A stretch of DNA of 51,795 nt from Ruminococcus sp. (GTDB lineage Bacteria > Bacillota > Clostridia > Oscillospirales > Acutalibacteraceae): contig JAFQNJ010000002.1 of NCBI GenBank assembly GCA_017395925.1, positions 1-51,795 of the forward strand, given 5' to 3'. Each line of letters starts with the position of its first letter. The first letter of the stretch is position 1. The translations under genes and the position numbers were made by a program. Shown piece after piece: positions 1-7,108 of the stretch. The notes beneath the pieces are model-generated. The model was not told the origin of the DNA. It saw nothing but the letters and a program-made list of their open reading frames with translations, and searched no databases.

Positions 1-93
1 TAATGGCCTTTTAACGATACCCCTATAATTAAACGATAGGTTTATTGTTTTTACCGGCAAAGGCATAAAACAGCATAAATAATCACAGCAAAA

Positions 94-146
94 AAGCGTT
101 GCGGATGAGGGGAGATGTCAATTAAATCCTTCAAACTGCAACGCTT
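94..146 (-). terminator. Long-loop hairpin, possible terminator
   Basis: A perfect 9-bp inverted repeat (AAGCGTTGC / GCAACGCTT) encloses a 35-nt loop. Read on the minus strand the right-hand arm is followed directly by a run of T, so it could end a minus-strand transcript; on the plus strand the tail is only GTATTTTATT. The loop is long for an intrinsic terminator. Apart from this hairpin I see no gene or site in positions 1-206, which are AT-rich. Confidence 0.35.
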
Positions 147-206
147 GTATTTTATTCCTGATTATTTACTTATCTTTTCGCAATAATTTAACGATAAAAC
201 GACGAA

Positions 207-238
207 ACCGCTATTGACACGATTGTATCAACAGCGGT
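207..238 (-). terminator. Hairpin at the end of the structured block
   Basis: An imperfect hairpin pairs ACCGCT and TTGA with TCAA and AGCGGT, with one A/C mismatch. On the minus strand it is followed by a T-rich tail (TTTCGTCGTTTT). It sits just downstream, on the minus strand, of the structured element at 245-480 and could terminate it. Confidence 0.45.
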
Positions 239-244
239 ATCTGA

Positions 245-480
245 TTTGGTTGCTTCGGTGCGATTTGAACCAACGTGTTTTTCAGAGAAAATCACTCTTT
301 ATCTTTAACTCGGTAACTGTTCAGACGTCGCCCCTCTTGCGGTACCCGAAAAAATCTTCGGGTGCTTTCGCACTCGTCCTTGATTTTTTCGACCGCTGCG
401 CCAAACCGCCCTCCCTGCATCCGCCCCCGGCGGCGGTCGGGCGCTTTCCCCATCGAGCTACGCTCGTCGGACTCACAATC
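245..480 (-). other. GC-rich structured element with a tRNA-like 3' end
   Basis: This block has no convincing gene although several frames are open. It is much richer in GC than its flanks and contains nested inverted repeats. The best is a stem at 339-396: GCGGT pairs with ACCGC, then CGAAAAAATC (347-356) with GATTTTTTCG (382-391), capped by GTGC/GCAC. On the minus strand that cap closes a GAAA (GNRA) tetraloop, which favours a minus-strand RNA. A second hairpin pairs CGAGC with GCTCG. The minus-strand 3' end (about 245-273) reads like a tRNA T-arm, acceptor strand and CCA. It matches the 3' part of the neighbouring initiator tRNA at 23 of 29 positions, including 14 in a row, but I find no matching tRNA 5' half. 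It could be a noncoding RNA, a dispersed repeat or a tRNA-derived mobile remnant. I do not recognise the family. Confidence 0.45.
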
Positions 481-513
481 TGAAAGGGACAGATTAAAAC
501 CCCATAGCAAAAG

Positions 514-545
514 AAAACTCCCACACCAATTGGTGTGGGAGTTTT
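514..545 (-). terminator. Terminator of the initiator tRNA gene
   Basis: A perfect 32-bp palindrome centred between 529 and 530 lies 5 bases beyond the CCA end of the tRNA. On the minus strand it runs into TTTTCTTTT. On the plus strand it also has a short T tail, so it may work in both directions. Confidence 0.75.
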
Positions 546-549
546 TCCT

Positions 550-627
550 TGGTTGCGGAGGAAGGATTTGAACCAACGACCTCCGGGTTATGAGCCCGAC
601 GAGCTAACCAGGCTGCTCTACTCCGCG
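550..627 (-). tRNA. Initiator tRNA-fMet (CAT anticodon)
   Basis: The minus strand folds as a complete 78-nt tRNA with an encoded CCA end and anticodon CAT. Two hallmarks identify it as the initiator rather than the elongator or Ile2 tRNA: the first acceptor position is an unpaired C1xA72, and the anticodon stem carries three consecutive G:C pairs (GGG/CCC) next to the loop. The D-arm GAGC/GCTC pairs perfectly and the T-loop is TTCAAAT. One oddity is the T-stem, GTTGG against CCTTC, where the two middle positions are T-T mismatches; the outer pair and the two pairs next to the loop are intact. A consensus-like promoter precedes it at 660-691 and a strong palindromic terminator follows. Confidence 0.95.
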
Positions 628-659
628 ATATATAATTGTGTGCTGTTTCATCAGCGGAT

Positions 660-691
660 ATTATACTAACATTTTTATATGGATTTGTCAA
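660..691 (-). promoter_or_regulatory. Promoter of tRNA-fMet
   Basis: On the minus strand a perfect TTGACA (686-691) is followed after 17 bp by TAGTAT (663-668), which merges into TATAAT (660-665) at a 20-bp spacing. Either register puts the start a few bases upstream of the tRNA leader. This is a typical strong sigma-A tRNA promoter. Confidence 0.75.
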
Positions 692-775
692 GAGGCTGAT
701 GAAGATTTTTTGAGATGAAGATATTTCGGCGTCGGAAGCAAGCCGATAACTTGCTTTGCCTATATACTTATTATA

Positions 776-803
776 TTGCATTTTGGGGAATTTATGCTAT
801 AAT
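776..803 (+). promoter_or_regulatory. Promoter of metG-tatD
   Basis: TTGCAT (776-781), a 16-bp spacer and a perfect TATAAT (798-803) form a sigma-A promoter. The spacer ends in TGC, giving an extended -10. The start would lie about 30 bases before the metG start codon, leaving no room for a T-box leader. Confidence 0.75.
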
Positions 804-842
804 ATATGATGTATAATTATTTTACTTTAAGGAGTGTAAGCT

Positions 843-2792
843 ATGTGTGATAAGAAAACCTTTTACATCACAACACCGATTTATTATCCTTCCGGAAATC
901 CACATATAGGCCACTGCTATACTACGGTTGCCTGCGATTCCATTGCCAGATACAAGCGAATGCAGGGTTATGACGTAATGTTCCTCACCGGTACCGATGA
1001 GCACGGTCAGAAAATTGAGGAGAAGGCTCGCGACAAGGGCATTACTCCCAAGCAGTATGTTGACGAAATCGTAGAGATTTTCAAGAAACTCTGGGACTAT
1101 ATGAACATCAACTACGACAGATATATCCGCACCACCGACGACTATCACGTTGAGACGGTGCAGAAGATTTTTAAGGAGCTCTATGACAGAGGCTATATCT
1201 ACAAGGGTGAGTATTCAGGCAAGTACTGTACTCCCTGCGAAAGCTTCTGGACCGAGAGCCAGCTTGTTGACGGCAAATGTCCCGAGTGCGGCAGAGAGGT
1301 TATCGAGGCTAAGGAGGAGGCATATTTCTTCAGAATGTCCGACTTTGCCGAGAGAATTGAAAAGCTCCTTACCGAGACCGATTTTCTCCAGCCGGGAACC
1401 CGTGCAGTTGAGCTTGTAAACAACTTCATCAAACCCGGTCTTGAGGACCTTTGTGTGTCCAGAACCAGCTTTACCTGGGGTGTGCCCGTTACCTTTGATG
1501 AGAAGCACGTTGTATATGTATGGATTGATGCTCTTTCCAACTATATCTCTGCTCTGGGCTATGAGAACGGAGCATTTGATGACTACGATAAGTACTGGCC
1601 TGCAGATACTCACATGGTAGCAAAGGATATTATGCGTTTCCATGCTATTATCTGGCCTGCAATGCTCATGGCACTTGACCTGCCCCTGCCCCGTCATCTG
1701 GCTGTTCACGGCTGGATTACCTTCAACGGACAGAAGATGAGTAAGTCACTTGGCAATGTTGTTGACCCCTTTGTTCTTGGCGAACGCTACGGTGCAGATG
1801 CTATCCGTTATCATATCCTCAGAGAGATGGCTCTTGGCGCAGACAGCTCCTTCTCCAATGAGATTATGATTAACCGCATCAACTCTGACCTTGCCAACGG
1901 TCTCGGAAACCTTGTTTCCCGTACTGTTGCGATGATAGACAAATACTTCGGCGGCACTCTCCCCACAGAGAGGGAGGCAGGCGAGTTTGACGACGACCTC
2001 ATAAATACCTCTTTGGCTCTGAAGAGTGCAGTTGACGGATATATCGAGAAGACCCAGATTAACAATGCTCTGGCAGAGATTTTCAAGGTTGTCTCCCGTG
2101 CTAACAAGTACATTGACGAGACAACTCCTTGGGTGCTGGGCAAAGACGAGACCAAACGTGCCCGCCTTGCCACAGTTCTCTACAATCTTCTGGAGAGTGT
2201 GCGTATTGCTTCCACACTTCTTTCAGCATTTATGCCCACCACAATGCCCAAGGTATTTGAGCAGATTGGTGCCGCAGCGTGTGCAACCTATGAGAATGCC
2301 GACAAGTGGAATGTTCTGCCCCTTGATGTTACAGTCAAGAGAGGCGAAGTACTCTTCCCCAGAATCGACGTTGATAAGGAAATTGAAGAGCTCAACGCAA
2401 TTATCGAGGAGAATGTGAAGAAGGCTCAGGCGGCTGAAAACAAGGAGAAGGTTGACTACACAGGTATTGCGAAAATCGGAATTGAGGACTTCGCAAAGGT
2501 TGACCTGCGAGTTGCCCAGATTGTGGAGTGTGAGCCTGTTAAGAAGGCAAAGAAGCTTCTGAAACTCACCCTGAATGACGGCAGCGGCGAAGCTCGCACA
2601 GTTGCATCGGGTATTGCCCTTTACTACAAGCCCGACGAACTTATCGGCAAAAAAGTTATCCTTGTGCAGAATCTCAGTCCTGCAACACTCTGCGGTGTTG
2701 AGAGCCATGGAATGATTCTTGCCGCTGACACCGATGATACTGTTAAGGTTATCTTCGTTGACGGTATGGAAAACGGCGCAAAGATTCACTGA
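843..2792 (+). CDS. metG: Methionyl-tRNA synthetase
   Basis: Cytoplasmic enzyme that charges tRNA-Met with methionine using ATP. The 649-residue product has the class I signatures: HIGH at residues 21-24 and KMSKS at 298-302. A zinc knuckle of the two-Cys-pair type (Cys129/Cys132 and Cys146/Cys149) lies in the connective-peptide insertion. The anticodon-binding helical domain follows KMSKS, and residues about 545-649 are a C-terminal tRNA-binding OB-fold of the Trbp111 type (FAKVDLRVAQI start). This is the usual long bacterial form. The ATG follows a good ribosome binding site (AAGGAG, 829-834), and the gene has its own promoter at 776-803. It starts a two-gene unit with tatD, 12 bases downstream, an arrangement common in Firmicutes. 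It lies next to the divergently read initiator tRNA. Confidence 0.98.
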   Translation: MCDKKTFYITTPIYYPSGNPHIGHCYTTVACDSIARYKRMQGYDVMFLTGTDEHGQKIEEKARDKGITPKQYVDEIVEIFKKLWDYMNINYDRYIRTTDDYHVETVQKIFKELYDRGYIYKGEYSGKYCTPCESFWTESQLVDGKCPECGREVIEAKEEAYFFRMSDFAERIEKLLTETDFLQPGTRAVELVNNFIKPGLEDLCVSRTSFTWGVPVTFDEKHVVYVWIDALSNYISALGYENGAFDDYDKYWPADTHMVAKDIMRFHAIIWPAMLMALDLPLPRHLAVHGWITFNGQKMSKSLGNVVDPFVLGERYGADAIRYHILREMALGADSSFSNEIMINRINSDLANGLGNLVSRTVAMIDKYFGGTLPTEREAGEFDDDLINTSLALKSAVDGYIEKTQINNALAEIFKVVSRANKYIDETTPWVLGKDETKRARLATVLYNLLESVRIASTLLSAFMPTTMPKVFEQIGAAACATYENADKWNVLPLDVTVKRGEVLFPRIDVDKEIEELNAIIEENVKKAQAAENKEKVDYTGIAKIGIEDFAKVDLRVAQIVECEPVKKAKKLLKLTLNDGSGEARTVASGIALYYKPDELIGKKVILVQNLSPATLCGVESHGMILAADTDDTVKVIFVDGMENGAKIH

Positions 2793-2804
2793 TTTACAAA
2801 GATT

Positions 2805-3578
2805 ATGAGTGAATTTTACAATATATTTGATGCTCACGCCCATTACGACGATGAGAAATTTTCCGAGGACAGGGAAGAGGTAATCGCCTCCCTTTCGGAG
2901 AATGGAGTCTGCGGTGTAGTGAATGCTTCCGTTGATATTCCTACCTCGGAGAGGGTAATTGAGTACACCAAAAAATATCCCATATTCTATGGCGCGGTGG
3001 GTATTCACCCCGAGAATATTGAGGGACTTCCCGAGGATTATCTTGAGAAGCTGGCAAAATATTACACCGAAAACGAAAAGATTGTGGCTATCGGTGAGAT
3101 AGGTCTTGACTACTACTGGGATATCCCAAAGGAGCCTCAGCAGAAGATTTTTGCAGAGCAGCTCGCCCTTGTGAATGACCTCGGCGCTCCTGTTGTAATT
3201 CACGACAGAGAGGCTCACGGAGATACTCTTGAGTTTCTGAGGAAGTACAGACCAAAGTCGGCGCTTCTTCATTGCTATTCGGGCAGTGCGGAGTTCCTCA
3301 AGGAGATACTGCGGCTTGACTGCTATATAAGCCTCGGCGGTACCGTAACCTTCAAGAATGCAAGGCACTCCGTTGAGGTGGCAGAGGCGGTCCCTCTTCA
3401 AAGACTTCTTCTGGAGACGGATGCGCCATACCTCTCTCCCGTACCTTTCAGAGGAAAGCGAAACAGAAGCGACTACATCATCTATGCGGCGCAGAAAATT
3501 GCAGAAATCAGAGGTATGAAAACTCAGGAGATTCTTGACATCACCTTTGAGAATGCAAAAAGATTTTACAGAATCTAA
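2805..3578 (+). CDS. tatD: TatD-family metal-dependent hydrolase/DNase
   Basis: Predicted metal-dependent DNase of the TatD (YabD/YcfH) family, an amidohydrolase-type TIM barrel of usual length (257 residues). The ordered metal-binding signatures are visible: the first-strand HAH motif near the N-terminus (FDAHAHYDD), GEIGLDYYWD in the middle, then VIHDREAH, the HCYSGS motif, and LLETDAPYLSP before the C-terminal Arg-rich segment. Family members are linked to DNA repair or DNA turnover; the cellular role in Firmicutes is less certain. The gene is 12 bases after metG with only a weak ribosome binding site, so it is probably translated from the metG message. A bidirectional terminator follows at 3600-3627. 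Confidence 0.95.
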   Translation: MSEFYNIFDAHAHYDDEKFSEDREEVIASLSENGVCGVVNASVDIPTSERVIEYTKKYPIFYGAVGIHPENIEGLPEDYLEKLAKYYTENEKIVAIGEIGLDYYWDIPKEPQQKIFAEQLALVNDLGAPVVIHDREAHGDTLEFLRKYRPKSALLHCYSGSAEFLKEILRLDCYISLGGTVTFKNARHSVEVAEAVPLQRLLLETDAPYLSPVPFRGKRNRSDYIIYAAQKIAEIRGMKTQEILDITFENAKRFYRI

Positions 3579-3599
3579 AGAGAATACAGTATAAAAAGA

Positions 3600-3627
3600 G
3601 CAGGTGCTGATTTGAGTCAGCACCTGC
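3600..3627. terminator. Bidirectional terminator between tatD and murF
   Basis: An 11-bp perfect stem (3600-3610 with 3617-3627) has a 6-base loop. On the plus strand it is followed by ATTTTGTGTTTT, on the minus strand by CTCTTTTTAT. It can therefore end both converging units, metG-tatD and the ddl-murF operon. Confidence 0.85.
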
Positions 3628-3640
3628 ATTTTGTGTTTTA

Positions 3641-4999
3641 TCAGAGTTCTTTTATGTATTCCACTATCTCGTCGAATTTCATAGAGTGGCTGGCTTTTAC
3701 CAGTACGGTGTCGCCGATGGTGAGCATCTCGTAAAGCTCAAGCTTTGCCTCCTCCAAAGTTTCGAACCATTCGCAGTCGATATGGGGCCTTGCCTCTTTA
3801 TAAATATCAAGGGAGAGGGGACCTACACAGATGAGCAGGTCGAGATTTTTCTCCACCGCGAATCTGCCGATTTCCCTATGGAGTTCTGCTTCGTTTTCGC
3901 CAAGCTCTTTCATATCGCCCACGATGGCAACGCGTCTGCCCTCAAAGCCTGCCAGAGTGTCCATAGAAGCCTTCATTGAGACGGGGTTTGCGTTGTAGCA
4001 GTCGTCAATAATGGTGAGGTTCGGGGTTTTGATAATATTCTGTCGGCTGCCTGCAGGCTTGTAAGAGGCAAGGCCTCTTGCAATTTCCTCATCGGTAAGT
4101 CCGAAGTGTTTTGCCACCGCGGTGGCACAGAGTGCATTTGTCACCATGTGCTTACCCAGAGCGCAGACGTATGCATCAAACTCGTTGCCCCCGTAGCAGA
4201 TGGTGAAATCTGTTCTGTCTGAGTTGTTGCTCTTTATGTTCTTTGCGGTGTACTCAGAGTTTTCGTCCAGTCCGAAGAAAACGGGAGCCTTTCCGTTTAC
4301 AGCTTCTATTTCACGAAGTTTTGCATCGTCTCCCGAGAGGAAAACTTTGCCCTCGCCATTTATGAAGTCAAACATCTCGGTTTTGGCTTTTTTGACACCG
4401 TCAAGGTCTTTGAGATTCTCCAGATGGCAGGAGCCCACATTGGTGAGTACGCAAACATCAGGACGCACCATAGAGGCAAGGAGACTCATCTCTCCGAAAT
4501 CGGAAATTCCCATTTCTACAACCGCAATTTCGTGGCTGTCTTCCAGAGTGAATAGGGTAATGGGAACACCAAGGTCGTTGTTGAAGTTACCCTGAGTTTT
4601 CATCACGCTGTACTTTTCTGAGAGTACGGCTGCTATCATTTCTTTGGTGGTGGTTTTGCCAACGCTGCCGGAAATTCCGATAAAGGGAATGTCAAACTTC
4701 TGTCTGTAAGCGGCAGCGATTTTTATGAGAGCTTCCTTTGTGCTTTTAACCAGAATGTGAGGAGAGTTGTCCGTGGGGGTCTTCTCGCAGATGGAGCAAA
4801 GGGTTCCCAGCTCGATACAGCGGGGGATAAAGTTGTGACCGTCCACCCGCTCGCCCTCAATAGCCGCAAAGATGCAGTCTTTTTTAATTTTTCTGCTGTC
4901 GGTGGTGATGTGGGAAATCTCTCTGCCAAGAATATCCTTTTCGCCGAAGAACTGTCCGCCGGAGGCTTCGAGGACTTCGTTTACTGTAAAGCTTTTCAT
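3641..4999 (-). CDS. murF: UDP-MurNAc-tripeptide--D-Ala-D-Ala ligase MurF
   Basis: Cytoplasmic Mur ligase that adds the D-Ala-D-Ala dipeptide to UDP-MurNAc-tripeptide, completing the peptidoglycan pentapeptide precursor. The 452-residue length is normal. The N-terminal uridine-binding domain is followed by the ATP P-loop SGSVGKTTTKE (GKTT at about residues 114-117), the FNNDLGVP segment, and DDCYNANPVSM near the start of the C-terminal domain; together these separate MurF from MurC/D/E. It is the last gene of a four-gene minus-strand operon, 8 bases after ddl, which makes its dipeptide substrate. The pairing ddl-murF is functionally coherent. Confidence 0.97.
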   Translation of the reverse strand: MKSFTVNEVLEASGGQFFGEKDILGREISHITTDSRKIKKDCIFAAIEGERVDGHNFIPRCIELGTLCSICEKTPTDNSPHILVKSTKEALIKIAAAYRQKFDIPFIGISGSVGKTTTKEMIAAVLSEKYSVMKTQGNFNNDLGVPITLFTLEDSHEIAVVEMGISDFGEMSLLASMVRPDVCVLTNVGSCHLENLKDLDGVKKAKTEMFDFINGEGKVFLSGDDAKLREIEAVNGKAPVFFGLDENSEYTAKNIKSNNSDRTDFTICYGGNEFDAYVCALGKHMVTNALCATAVAKHFGLTDEEIARGLASYKPAGSRQNIIKTPNLTIIDDCYNANPVSMKASMDTLAGFEGRRVAIVGDMKELGENEAELHREIGRFAVEKNLDLLICVGPLSLDIYKEARPHIDCEWFETLEEAKLELYEMLTIGDTVLVKASHSMKFDEIVEYIKEL

Positions 5000-5007
5000 A
5001 GTTTTAT

Positions 5008-6066
5008 TTACTCCTCAATGCCGTATTTCCTGAGGGACAAATCTACAATGGTGTCACACAGCCGGGGGTAGGATATGCCCACCGCCTGAGCCTCCTGAGG
5101 CAGAAGACTTGTGGGGGTCATACCGGGGAGGGTGTTTGCCTCGATACAGTAGAACCTGCCGTCCTCGGTGAGAATAAAGTCGATTCTGGAATATACCTCA
5201 AGGGACAAAGCACGGAAGGCTTTTTCTGCCTCCTGCTGAATGGATTTTGTCACATCCTCATCAATAGGTGCGGGGCAGACTTCCTCTGCGGCACCGCTCT
5301 GATATTTGTTCTTGTAATCGTAGAATCCCACCTTGGGGATAATCTCGATAATGGGCAGAGCCTTGCCGTCGATGATGCCCACGGAGAGCTCTCTGCCTTT
5401 GATGAACTCCTCCACCAGTACCTCGCTGTCATAGCGAAAAGCAAGGGATAGTGCATCCTCGTATTCTAAAGGGGAGTTAACAATGGAAACTCCGACACTG
5501 GAGCCGCCGGAGCAAGGCTTTACAACGCAGGGGAAATGCTCCCAGAGAGCACACTTGCCGCATTTGTAATCCTTCTCGGTATAGGCTTTGCCCTGAGGAG
5601 TGCTGACACCTTCGGTGAGGAAAATGGATTTTGCCACACGCTTGTTCATGGATACGGCACTTGAAAAGTATCCTGCACCTGTGTATCTGATTCCCATAAG
5701 GTCAAAGAGTGCCTGCAGCTGACCGTTTTCGCCTTCACCGCCGTGAAGTGCAAGGAAGGTGATATCCGCCGCGGAGCAGATATCAAGAACGTGCTCGCCC
5801 ACAAATCTGTGGGATTTGTCCACACGCATCTCCTTGATTTTCTGAAGGTCGGGCACCTCACCTTTTACGGTGGCGGCACTTTCGAATTCATACCCCTCCT
5901 CAAAGAGGGCATCTATGTCACAGATATCCTGCTCGTAGCCCATAAACACATCAATAAGCACAACCTTGTGGCCTTGGGTGCGAAGGGCGGCGGCTATTCT
6001 TTTTCCTGAGGAAAGGGACACATCTCGTTCCGAGCTGAGTCCTCCTGACAGTACTGCTATTTTCAT
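5008..6066 (-). CDS. ddl: D-alanine--D-alanine ligase
   Basis: ATP-grasp enzyme joining two D-alanines for peptidoglycan precursor synthesis. The 352-residue protein starts with the family motif VLSGGLSSERDVSL and carries the N-terminal LHGGEGENG signature, the ATP-binding VVKPCSGGSSVGVS segment, and the C-terminal EANTLPGMTPTSLLPQ motif that holds catalytic metal ligands and the substrate-binding region. Ordinary Ddl enzymes share this end. I see no van cluster around it, so a housekeeping Ddl is the simplest reading, not a D-Ala-D-Lac resistance ligase. It is 3 bases downstream of yjbQ and 8 bases upstream of murF. Confidence 0.96.
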   Translation of the reverse strand: MKIAVLSGGLSSERDVSLSSGKRIAAALRTQGHKVVLIDVFMGYEQDICDIDALFEEGYEFESAATVKGEVPDLQKIKEMRVDKSHRFVGEHVLDICSAADITFLALHGGEGENGQLQALFDLMGIRYTGAGYFSSAVSMNKRVAKSIFLTEGVSTPQGKAYTEKDYKCGKCALWEHFPCVVKPCSGGSSVGVSIVNSPLEYEDALSLAFRYDSEVLVEEFIKGRELSVGIIDGKALPIIEIIPKVGFYDYKNKYQSGAAEEVCPAPIDEDVTKSIQQEAEKAFRALSLEVYSRIDFILTEDGRFYCIEANTLPGMTPTSLLPQEAQAVGISYPRLCDTIVDLSLRKYGIEE

Positions 6067-6069
6067 ATC

Positions 6070-6486
6070 TTATTCTCCAATAATTTTGATGAGTGCGTGT
6101 TTTCTGCGGAGTCCGTCGAACTCATAGTAAAAAATCTGCTCCCATGTGCCGAAGTCAAGGCGTCCGTCGGTAATGGCACAGACAGCCTCTCTGCCCATAA
6201 TAGTTCTCTTTAAGTGGGCATCGGCATTGTCCTCAAAGCCGTTGTGGTCATACTGGGAGTAGGGCTTTTCGGGGGCAAGCTTCTCAAGCCACCTCTCCAA
6301 ATCTCTGTGAAGGCCCGACTCGTCGTCATTTATAAAAACCGAGGCGGTGATGTTCATGGCATTAATAAGGACAAGACCTTCCTTTATACCGCTTTCGTCA
6401 ATGGCGGACTGAACATCCCTTGTGATATTCACAAGACCGCGTCTTTTAGGGACATTGAACCAGAGTTCTTTTCTGAAACTTTTCAT
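6070..6486 (-). CDS. yjbQ: YjbQ family protein (UPF0047)
   Basis: A 138-residue protein of the YjbQ/UPF0047 family. The recognisable stretches are the opening strand with [15 protein letters not shown], the [12 protein letters not shown] segment, the [19 protein letters not shown] signature and the short C-terminal strand. Family members have been reported to have weak thiamine-phosphate synthase activity, but the physiological role is unsettled. It sits between the tautomerase gene and ddl in one operon with very short gaps, which suggests co-expression but does not show a cell-wall role. Confidence 0.9.
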   Translation of the reverse strand: MKSFRKELWFNVPKRRGLVNITRDVQSAIDESGIKEGLVLINAMNITASVFINDDESGLHRDLERWLEKLAPEKPYSQYDHNGFEDNADAHLKRTIMGREAVCAITDGRLDFGTWEQIFYYEFDGLRRKHALIKIIGE

Positions 6487-6497
6487 TTTGCTACCTC

Positions 6498-6839
6498 TTA
6501 AAACATATAGCCTGCGTGACCCCAGTTTTCGGTTTCCTCAAATTTTACGTAGATTCTGTCGGGAGAGATAAGAAGCTCCTCCGAGATAATATTGCAGAGT
6601 TCTGCGGTGAGCTTCTCGTAGGATGCTCTGGGGGCTGTGTGGAGGATGCTTACATCCAGAAAGGCAGCCTCTCCGTTTTGGTTGCCTGCAAACCACATTC
6701 TCTGCTTATCCTCAAAGTTAAGCATCAGGTAAGCCTCGGGCTTGCCGATAAGTGCCAGAGCCTTGCCAAAACGTTCTTTAAGTACAGTTTCCTTTTCTTT
6801 TGAGATTTCGGTTGTTACTTTAGTATTGATAAAAGGCAT
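6498..6839 (-). CDS. MIF-like tautomerase
   Basis: A 113-residue protein of the macrophage migration inhibitory factor/tautomerase superfamily. It begins Met-Pro, so after removal of Met the conserved catalytic Pro1 would be exposed. The MIF-type core INTKV, the central [11 protein letters not shown] segment and the [14 protein letters not shown] strand align well with MIF by eye, and the length equals that of animal MIF. Known members catalyse keto-enol tautomerisation of phenylpyruvate-like compounds; the natural bacterial substrate is unknown. It is the first gene of the operon that continues with yjbQ, ddl and murF. It has a strong ribosome binding site (GGAGGAGATATT before ATG) and a near-consensus promoter at 6874-6902. 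Confidence 0.9.
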   Translation of the reverse strand: MPFINTKVTTEISKEKETVLKERFGKALALIGKPEAYLMLNFEDKQRMWFAGNQNGEAAFLDVSILHTAPRASYEKLTAELCNIISEELLISPDRIYVKFEETENWGHAGYMF

Positions 6840-6873
6840 AATATCTCCTCCTTGAAAATCTTATATATCAAAG

Positions 6874-6902
6874 ATTATATCATTATATACCGTAAAGTGC
6901 AA
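6874..6902 (-). promoter_or_regulatory. Promoter of the tautomerase-yjbQ-ddl-murF operon
   Basis: On the minus strand TTGCAC (6897-6902), a 17-bp spacer and a perfect TATAAT (6874-6879) form a near-consensus sigma-A promoter about 35 bases from the first start codon. Confidence 0.8.
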
Positions 6903-6970
6903 GAAAAAAGCAAAACCTTGGCAATATAAAATGCCGTAGATTAATAGTTGATAGGAATAAGTGATATTGA

Positions 6971-7012
6971 ATAAGGTTATTAATCTGAAAACAGAGATTA
7001 TTCAACCTTTAT
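6971..7012 (+). other. Two-part inverted repeat upstream of the 7109 gene
   Basis: AAGGTT (6973-6978) pairs with AACCTT (7004-7009) and TAATCT (6981-6986) with AGATTA (6995-7000), around a small A-rich loop. It lies about 35 bases upstream of the predicted -35 element, so it would be outside the transcript and is better read as a possible operator than as a leader structure. No other feature is evident between 6903 and 7046. Confidence 0.3.
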
Positions 7013-7046
7013 CGGTTACAAAAATTAATACATCAGATAAAAAATA

Positions 7047-7075
7047 TTGCGTTGAGGTTGTGAGGATGTTATACT
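7047..7075 (+). promoter_or_regulatory. Promoter of the 7109 dockerin gene
   Basis: TTGCGT (7047-7052), a 17-bp spacer and TATACT (7070-7075) lie about 34 bases before the start codon, which also has a strong ribosome binding site (TTAGGAGG). Confidence 0.6.
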
Positions 7076-7108
7076 AAAGTCAGTACCTTTATTTAGGAGG
7101 TTTTTTGT

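Noticed and set aside
245-480. tmRNA, RNase P RNA or SRP RNA for the structured block
   Set aside because: I find no tag-peptide frame, no GAGGAAAGTCC-type RNase P core and no SRP tetraloop domain. The tRNA-like end alone is not enough.
214-571. Small proteins encoded in several frames of the GC-rich block
   Set aside because: Frames are open on both strands because the sequence is GC-rich and repetitive; none has a proper ribosome binding site or a plausible product.
2223-3629. A 468-codon minus-strand open frame opposite metG and tatD
   Set aside because: It lies wholly opposite two well-defined genes, has no ribosome binding site or recognisable domain, and its composition is that of a shadow frame.
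5008-6066. Vancomycin-resistance type ligase for the ddl gene
   Set aside because: No vanH, vanX or vanS/R genes are nearby and the gene sits in a housekeeping operon with murF.
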